Source: an uncultured Bacteroidales bacterium
Lineage (GTDB): Bacteria; Bacteroidota; Bacteroidia; Bacteroidales; UBA932
Assembly: GCA_905234285.1 (NCBI GenBank)
Contig: CAJOHK010000009.1
Span: forward strand, 1 to 64,000
Length of the DNA: 64,000 nt
Reading direction: 5' to 3'
The notes under the pieces were generated by a model. That model searched no databases, was not told the origin of the DNA, and worked only from the letters and a program-made list of their open reading frames with translations. Of this stretch, positions 58,272 to 64,000 are shown one piece after another. The position numbers and the translations under genes are program-made. Numbering within the stretch: the first letter of the stretch is position 1; each line of letters starts with the position of its first letter.

Positions 58272-59177
58272 ATGATGCATCCCGTGGCCATTATCATACC
58301 CGCCTATAAAGCCGACAAACTGGAGGAAACCCTGGCCAGCATTGCCGGGCAAAGCTGCCGGGATTTCACGCTATACATAGGAAAGGACAAGTCCCCCTAC
58401 GATGTTAAAAGCGTGGTGGAAAGCTTTGCCGGGCAAATGGATATCCGTTACACCGAATTCCCCGACAATTTGGGCGGGAAAGACCTGGTGGCCCAGTGGG
58501 AGCGCTGCATCAGGCTGTCGGTCCAGGAGCCCTGGATTCTGCTTTTCTCTGACGATGACCGCATGCCCGCCGATGCCGTGGAGCGTATCCTGCAGGCCGT
58601 TCAGGCCCATCCGGAGGCCTCCTTCTTCCGCTTCCCCCTGGACCGGATTGACGCCCGGGGCAACACGGAATATACATGTACTCCCCTCCCGGAAGGCATC
58701 ACCCCGGCCCGCGAGCTCCTCTCCGGCTATCTGGGTGGCCAGCGTCCGTCGGCCGCCATTGAATACGTCTTTGCCCGCAATCTCTTTGAACAGCAGGGCA
58801 TGGTGCATTTCCCCCTGGCCTGGTGCTCCGACACCGCCACCTGGTACGCCTACGCCAAGGCCGCCGGCGGAGTGCGCAACCTCCCGGGAAAGGCCATGGA
58901 GTGGCGCAATACACAAGGGAGCAATATTTCCAACACCAGTGGCCTGCACGCCCTTAAGATGCAGGCGCTCATTGCGTTCGTGCGCTGGCTGGACAGCCAT
59001 TATGAAGGCCGCAAATCCTGGAATTTTGCCCGCTCGCTAAGAAAATTTCTGGAAACCAACCTCAACGTCTCTTTTGAGAGGCAATACACCATGCCGGACC
59101 TGAAGGCCCTGTGTACGGCCTTTTCCCGCTTCAGCATCCTTCAGTCCCTAAAGCTTTACCGCCATTACCGCAAATAG
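58272..59177 (+). CDS. Glycosyltransferase family 2
   Basis: MMHPVAIIIPAYKADKLEETLASIAGQSCRDFTLYIGKDKSPYD; ILLFSDDDRMPADAVE. Confidence 0.88.
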   Translation: MMHPVAIIIPAYKADKLEETLASIAGQSCRDFTLYIGKDKSPYDVKSVVESFAGQMDIRYTEFPDNLGGKDLVAQWERCIRLSVQEPWILLFSDDDRMPADAVERILQAVQAHPEASFFRFPLDRIDARGNTEYTCTPLPEGITPARELLSGYLGGQRPSAAIEYVFARNLFEQQGMVHFPLAWCSDTATWYAYAKAAGGVRNLPGKAMEWRNTQGSNISNTSGLHALKMQALIAFVRWLDSHYEGRKSWNFARSLRKFLETNLNVSFERQYTMPDLKALCTAFSRFSILQSLKLYRHYRK

Positions 59178-59179
59178 CC

Positions 59180-60475
59180 ATGAAAATATTAGTCGTCCTA
59201 CCGGATCTTCCCTATCCCCTTGAATCGGGGGGCAACCAGGCTGCCTTTTCCATGTTGGAAGCCATGAGTCAGGCACATCAAGTTACCCTGGTATGCCGGG
59301 GAAAGAAAAGTGCAGCTTCCAAGCAGTTCAAAAAGGCCCTTCCCAAGGTGGAATTGCTCCTTTTCCCCTACCCCGGGAGCAAGGAAGATCATCCCTATCC
59401 TACGCTGGGATACAAAGGACTCCGTTTTAAACTGCTGCGCTACCTGGCGGCCTCCTTCCGAAGAAAGTATTATCGCTTCCTGGACAAAAACCGTGACAAG
59501 GACCTGGGCGCCCCCGAAGTAGCCAGACGGCATGCCCAGATTACCCTGGCGGCCCGTCTGTTCAATCCCAACCATGCCTTCTTTGGCTATGTAGGACAGC
59601 TTTGTGCCAACGGCTACGATGCCGTACAGGTAGAGTTCTTTGAAATGCTGCCCGTTATCTATTACCTGCCTGGCAACATTTACAAGATTTTTGTACACCA
59701 CGAGCTCAACTATATCCGGTCGGCCGGAGAACTGGCCCTGTTCCCCGATAAAACGCCCGCCGACAAAGCCGTCTGGGCCCGGGAACGGGATGCCGAGCTG
59801 TCCATGCTGTCCCATTTCAACCACATCATCACGCTCACCGGGACCGACAAGGACCTTCTGCAGCAATTGCTGCCCGACGTCAAGATAGAAGCCTCCCCCG
59901 CCGTGGTCAAGACCCAAGGCCCCCTCCCTTTCACGCCTTGTAGCAAAGAACTGGTTTTTACCGGCAGCGCCTCGCACTATCCTAACCTGGACGGCCTGCT
60001 CTGGTTCTGCCAGGAGGTGCTGCCCCTTTTAAGGGAAATCGATCAGGAATTCAAAGTTCACGTAACCGGAAAATGGGCCCCGGAGCTACAGGAAAGTCTG
60101 CTCAAACTGGCCCCGGAACTGGTGTTCGACGGTTTTGTAGAAGACCTGTCTGCTTTTCTCAATGGCAAAATTTCCATTATCCCCATCCGCATCGGCAGCG
60201 GCATGCGCATGAAGGCACTGGATGCCATTCAGGCCTCCTCCCCCATTGTGACCACCCACAAAGGAATTGAGGGACAGCTGTTTACAACAGAGGAAGACTG
60301 CCTCATTTTCTCCGACGCCACGGGGTTTGCGCAGTCGGTAGTACGGCTGTCGGCCCAGGAATCCTTGCAGGAGCAACTTGCGCGTCATGCCTTTGAAAAG
60401 CTCTCCGAGTCTTACAATCCCGAGCAGATGATTGCGCGCCGCATGGAGATTTATCGGCAAATAGAGAATCGCTAG
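59180..60475 (+). CDS. Glycosyltransferase family 4-like
   Basis: MKILVVLPDLPYPLESGGNQAAFSMLEAMSQAHQVTLVCRG; IIPIRIGSGMRMKALDAIQASSPIVTTHKGIEG. Confidence 0.92.
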   Translation: MKILVVLPDLPYPLESGGNQAAFSMLEAMSQAHQVTLVCRGKKSAASKQFKKALPKVELLLFPYPGSKEDHPYPTLGYKGLRFKLLRYLAASFRRKYYRFLDKNRDKDLGAPEVARRHAQITLAARLFNPNHAFFGYVGQLCANGYDAVQVEFFEMLPVIYYLPGNIYKIFVHHELNYIRSAGELALFPDKTPADKAVWARERDAELSMLSHFNHIITLTGTDKDLLQQLLPDVKIEASPAVVKTQGPLPFTPCSKELVFTGSASHYPNLDGLLWFCQEVLPLLREIDQEFKVHVTGKWAPELQESLLKLAPELVFDGFVEDLSAFLNGKISIIPIRIGSGMRMKALDAIQASSPIVTTHKGIEGQLFTTEEDCLIFSDATGFAQSVVRLSAQESLQEQLARHAFEKLSESYNPEQMIARRMEIYRQIENR

Positions 60476-61395
60476 GAACGGGTGAGGCTTCCCCAGAAGA
60501 AACGGATATGGAAAACCAGGCGGTCCCACAGGGTGGGGCTGCTTGTTGTTTTCATGTATTCCCTGGCCGCTTTGTACTGATGGTAATGGATGCCTTCCTT
60601 GATGCTGTAACGCTCGTGCTGGTACAGAATGGCGGGACCCAGTTCTTCCCAGAGGCCGTTGCGCCGGGCATAGAAACTGCGGATATCGTAAATGGAGGCC
60701 AGGAATTTGAGCCGGGATGCGTAATTGTTGGGATTGGAGATGGATGCCGGGGATTTATCCCGGTACACGCCGGTGCATTCTTCCAGGAAGCCTAGCGGGC
60801 CTTTTTCGGCGAAATACAGCCACTTGGGATAATCGGCCGTGGCCCAGCGATGCTCCAGCGGATGAATGTCGGCCACATAGCTCTCCAGCAGCTCCCGGCA
60901 GAAGCAGCAGGTCATGGTGGGGACGGGATTCTCCAGCAAGAGGGCTTTGTACCCCAGATAGGGGCCGCCCATCAGATGCCGCTCGTTAAAGTTCCCCAGG
61001 CCCTGATTATACACCTTGGCCTGGGTATAGCACATGGGGCACTCCGGATGCGCTTCCATGTAATCTACCTGCTTTTGGAGTTTGTGAGGGTCGGTCCAGT
61101 AATCGTCCCCCTCGCACTCGGCAATATACTTGCCGCGGGCCATGGGATACAGGATACCCAGGGAGATTTCTATGCCCTGCGAGTATTGGTTTTTGCTTTG
61201 GAGTACAGGGACAATGGCAGGATACCTGGCGGCATACTCCCGCACAATGTCGGCGGTGCCGTCCGTAGAGGCGTCGTCGTTTACCAGAATCTCGTACTCG
61301 AAAGAAGTTTCCTGCATAACCAGCCCGTCCAGGCACTGCCGGATAAAATCCTTGTGGTTATAGGTGGCGCAGATGACCGAAACGAGGACACTCAT
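60472..61395 (-). CDS. Glycosyltransferase family 2 (paralog of 57294-58220)
   Basis: MSVLVSVICATYNHKDFIRQCLDGLVMQETSFEYEILVNDDASTDGTADIV; ECEGDDYWTDPHKLQKQVDY. Confidence 0.93.
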   Translation of the reverse strand: MSVLVSVICATYNHKDFIRQCLDGLVMQETSFEYEILVNDDASTDGTADIVREYAARYPAIVPVLQSKNQYSQGIEISLGILYPMARGKYIAECEGDDYWTDPHKLQKQVDYMEAHPECPMCYTQAKVYNQGLGNFNERHLMGGPYLGYKALLLENPVPTMTCCFCRELLESYVADIHPLEHRWATADYPKWLYFAEKGPLGFLEECTGVYRDKSPASISNPNNYASRLKFLASIYDIRSFYARRNGLWEELGPAILYQHERYSIKEGIHYHQYKAAREYMKTTSSPTLWDRLVFHIRFFWGSLTRS

Positions 61396-61436
61396 ATTCC
61401 CATGTTCTATTTCAAGCAAATATACATATTTTTCAC

Positions 61437-61444
61437 TATATTTG
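61437..61444 (+). promoter_or_regulatory. -7 box TATATTTG upstream of GT4 gene
   Basis: TAnnTTTG match 14 nt before ATG at 61458. Confidence 0.5.
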
Positions 61445-61457
61445 TGTGATTGTAACC

Positions 61458-62573
61458 ATGAAAGTCCTCTACTGCATACATTCCCTGATTAACCGGGGCG
61501 GCACCGAGCGAATCCTCAGTGTAAAAGCCAACGCCCTGGCTACAGACTATGGATACGAGGTGGTGGTGGTTACCTCCCACCAGGAGGGAAAACCGCTCAG
61601 CTTTCCCCTGTGCAGTGCCGTGCGTCACATAGACATCGGCATCGACTTTTACCGGCATCACCTGCGCCGCGCCTTTGCCAAGGCCTATGAGCAGCTCCTC
61701 ATGCAGGAAAAGCCCGACATCTGCATCTCCCTTTCCAACGACGACCTGTACATGCTGCCCGCCTTCAGGGACGGCAGCATCAAACTGGCCGAATACCACT
61801 TTTCCTACGAGCGCTATTATCAGGAAAAGAGCGGCCTGTGGGGGCGTCTCCGGGCCTGGAACAAGAACCGCAAGCTCCGTAGCGCGGCAGCCAGGATGGC
61901 CCGCTTCGTTCTCCTTACAAAAGCCGACGAGGCCCGCTGGAACCTGCCCAACAGCGCCCAAATCTACAATCCCGCCTATCTGGACAACCAGGGCAAAACA
62001 GCCGATCTGAACGCCCGCCACTTTGTATCGCTGGGGCGGCTGGAGGCCCAGAAGGACTTTTCCCAGGCCATCCTGACGTGGGAGATCGTGGCCAAAAAGC
62101 ACCCGGATTATGTGCTGGACATCTACGGAGACGGCAGCGAGCGGCCCCAGCTGGAGCAGCTCATCCGTGAGAAGCAGCTGGAAAGTCAAGTAATCCTGCA
62201 TCCCGCCACGCAGGATGTAGCGAAGGTACTGGCCCAAAGCTGCGGCCTCATCATGTGCTCCCGCTTCGAAGGCTTCCCCATGACCCTGGTAGAATCCCTG
62301 CGATTCGGCCTTCCCATGATTGCCTACGATTGCCCGCAAGGGCCGGCCGAGATTATCGAAAACGGCAAAAACGGCTTCCTGGTACCGCAGGGGCATTGGG
62401 AGCAACTGGCCGATGCCGTCATCTCCCTCATCGAACACCCGGACCTAAGGGAATCCATGCAACAGAATGCCCTTCTAACGGCCCGGCGCTTCTCCATGAA
62501 GCACATCATGGACCAATGGAACCAACTATTCAAGGAACTCTATGAAAGCAAGAAGAATCCTGGCCAATCTTGA
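61458..62573 (+). CDS. Glycosyltransferase family 4
   Basis: MKVLYCIHSLINRGGTERILSVKANALATDYGYEVVVVTSH; SRFEGFPMTLVESLRFGLPMIAYDCPQGPAEII. Confidence 0.94.
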   Translation: MKVLYCIHSLINRGGTERILSVKANALATDYGYEVVVVTSHQEGKPLSFPLCSAVRHIDIGIDFYRHHLRRAFAKAYEQLLMQEKPDICISLSNDDLYMLPAFRDGSIKLAEYHFSYERYYQEKSGLWGRLRAWNKNRKLRSAAARMARFVLLTKADEARWNLPNSAQIYNPAYLDNQGKTADLNARHFVSLGRLEAQKDFSQAILTWEIVAKKHPDYVLDIYGDGSERPQLEQLIREKQLESQVILHPATQDVAKVLAQSCGLIMCSRFEGFPMTLVESLRFGLPMIAYDCPQGPAEIIENGKNGFLVPQGHWEQLADAVISLIEHPDLRESMQQNALLTARRFSMKHIMDQWNQLFKELYESKKNPGQS

Positions 62574-63432
62574 GCTGGTGGTCAAGGCCCACCTGCTCAA
62601 TCCCCTGTGGAGAAGCCGTCAGGAGCGGCACAATCACAGGGTAGCGGCCACCGTTGCCGTCATAGAGAAGTATTTGCGCCGGTATTACTTGCCGGCCGCG
62701 CTGCAGCATGCCCAGGCCTTCCCGCCCTCCGGTGAGTCGGAGAAAATATGGTCTGTATGGCTGCAGGGAGAGGCCGACGCCCCCCGGCTCATCCAGAAGT
62801 GCCTCTCTTCCATTAGGGAAAAGAGCGGCATGGAAGTGTGCGTGATGGACAAGGAGCAGTTGCGCCAGATGCTGGACCTGCCACAAGTCATCTGGCAAAA
62901 GTTCGAATCGGGGAAAATGCAGGCCTGCCATTTCACCGACATCTGCCGGGTAGAACTCCTGCGCCTGTACGGCGGCTACTGGATGGACGCAACCTGCCTC
63001 ATGACCTCCCCCATCCCGGAGAATATCGTACAAAGCGACTTCTTCCTCTTCGAGACCAGCCCCGGCATCACCGGGGACTACAGCGGCTTCCAGAACTGCT
63101 TTATCAGGGCCCGCCGGGGAAACCCCGCCCTTGCCATCTGGCGGGAACTCATCCTGACATATTGGCTGCAGGAAGACAGCCTCATGGACTACTTCCAGCA
63201 CCAGATTATGATGAAAATGCTCTCCCGGGAAGTCCCCGAAGTGAAAGCCGCCTGCGATGCCATGCCCCATATCACCCACAAGGCCGCACACCGGCTGTGG
63301 CAGGAACACGGCGACGAGCCCTATTCGGCCCAAAAGGAAGCGGAATACACGCAAGGGGCCTTCTTCCAAAAGACGTCCTACAAAGACCGGGTCATTGTAC
63401 CCGGCAGTTTCAAAGACCACCTACTGCAATGA
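62542..63432 (+). CDS. Capsular polysaccharide synthesis-type glycosyltransferase (GT32-like)
   Basis: KIWSVWLQGEADAPRLIQKCLSSI; FTDICRVELLRLYGGYWMDATCLMTSPIP. Confidence 0.87.
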   Translation: MKARRILANLELVVKAHLLNPLWRSRQERHNHRVAATVAVIEKYLRRYYLPAALQHAQAFPPSGESEKIWSVWLQGEADAPRLIQKCLSSIREKSGMEVCVMDKEQLRQMLDLPQVIWQKFESGKMQACHFTDICRVELLRLYGGYWMDATCLMTSPIPENIVQSDFFLFETSPGITGDYSGFQNCFIRARRGNPALAIWRELILTYWLQEDSLMDYFQHQIMMKMLSREVPEVKAACDAMPHITHKAAHRLWQEHGDEPYSAQKEAEYTQGAFFQKTSYKDRVIVPGSFKDHLLQ

Positions 63433-64000
63433 AACGCCACGCCTATCTCATCCTGGCCCATGGGCACTTTGAGCAGCTCAAAAAGCTCATTTCCTTACTG
63501 GACGACCCCAGGAACGATATTTTTGTGCACATCGACGCCCGCGCCACCGCCTTCGATGCATCGGCCTTCGAGGGCCTGTGCAAAAAGTCCAGGCTGCAGT
63601 TCATTGAGCCGCGCATTGCCGTGCACTGGGGCGGTATCAGCATCATGCGGGTAGAGCTGGCGCTGCTCAAGGAGGCCGTGGGAGGAGAGTATACCTACTT
63701 TCACCTGCTCTCCGGCATGGACCTGCCCATCAAGACGCAGGACCAGATTCACGCCTTCTTCCAGGAGCACCAGGGAAAAGAATTCCTGGACATGTGGCAA
63801 TTCAAGTCCCACACGCACCGGCGTTTCCACTACTACACCCTGTTCCCGGAAGGCGCCGGAAGTTTCTTTCCCAACCTGGCCAACAGCCTGTTCAAAGGCC
63901 TCCAGATGCTGGTAGGGCACCAGATTAACAAGGGCATCGACTTCCGCTTTGCCTCCCAATGGTTCAGCATTACCCAGGACTGTGCCCGTTACGTGGTGTC
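63429..64000 (+). CDS. Beta-1,6-N-acetylglucosaminyltransferase-like (GT14/core-2 branching), truncated by window edge
   Basis: MKRHAYLILAHGHFEQLKKLISLLDDPRNDIFVHIDAR; YFHLLSGMDLPIKTQDQIHAFF. Confidence 0.9.
   Translation, partial: MKRHAYLILAHGHFEQLKKLISLLDDPRNDIFVHIDARATAFDASAFEGLCKKSRLQFIEPRIAVHWGGISIMRVELALLKEAVGGEYTYFHLLSGMDLPIKTQDQIHAFFQEHQGKEFLDMWQFKSHTHRRFHYYTLFPEGAGSFFPNLANSLFKGLQMLVGHQINKGIDFRFASQWFSITQDCARYVV

Overview
This 64 kb window looks like a Bacteroidales (Bacteroidota) chromosome segment. Support comes from TAnnTTTG promoter boxes, Mfa2/FimB-like lipoproteins, a Na+-NQR operon, a TonB-dependent receptor and rfb/glycosyltransferase clusters. Housekeeping genes include pgi, rnpB, recX, rlmN, rsmI, tdk, recA, hisS, tRNA-Gly(CCC), initiator tRNA-Met, glnA, a UvrD/PcrA helicase and nqrA-F. 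A 4-deoxy-uronate (KDG) catabolic cluster spans 8.5-16.7 kb: eda, kdgK, a LacI regulator, kduD, a GatC-like PTS EIIC and a kduI with a signal peptide. It ends in a decayed uxaA/GH43 chimera. An accessory stretch at 27.9-36.5 kb holds an AAA ATPase, a PEP-synthase-like protein paired with a lipocalin-like protein, and several genes carrying internal deletions. The right end is a dTDP-rhamnose and glycosyltransferase cluster. The observations I rate highest are: the Cys/His-rich tail on NqrC; 4-nt frameshifts in nqrE and nqrF; two ~125-bp MITE-like inverted-repeat elements, one read through in frame inside GH43; a SERSEA-type interspersed repeat inside uxaA; secreted KduI plus an orphan EIIC; mirrored LacI operators; and the PEP-synthase-like/lipocalin-like pair. 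All family calls come from reading the translations; no database search was run.
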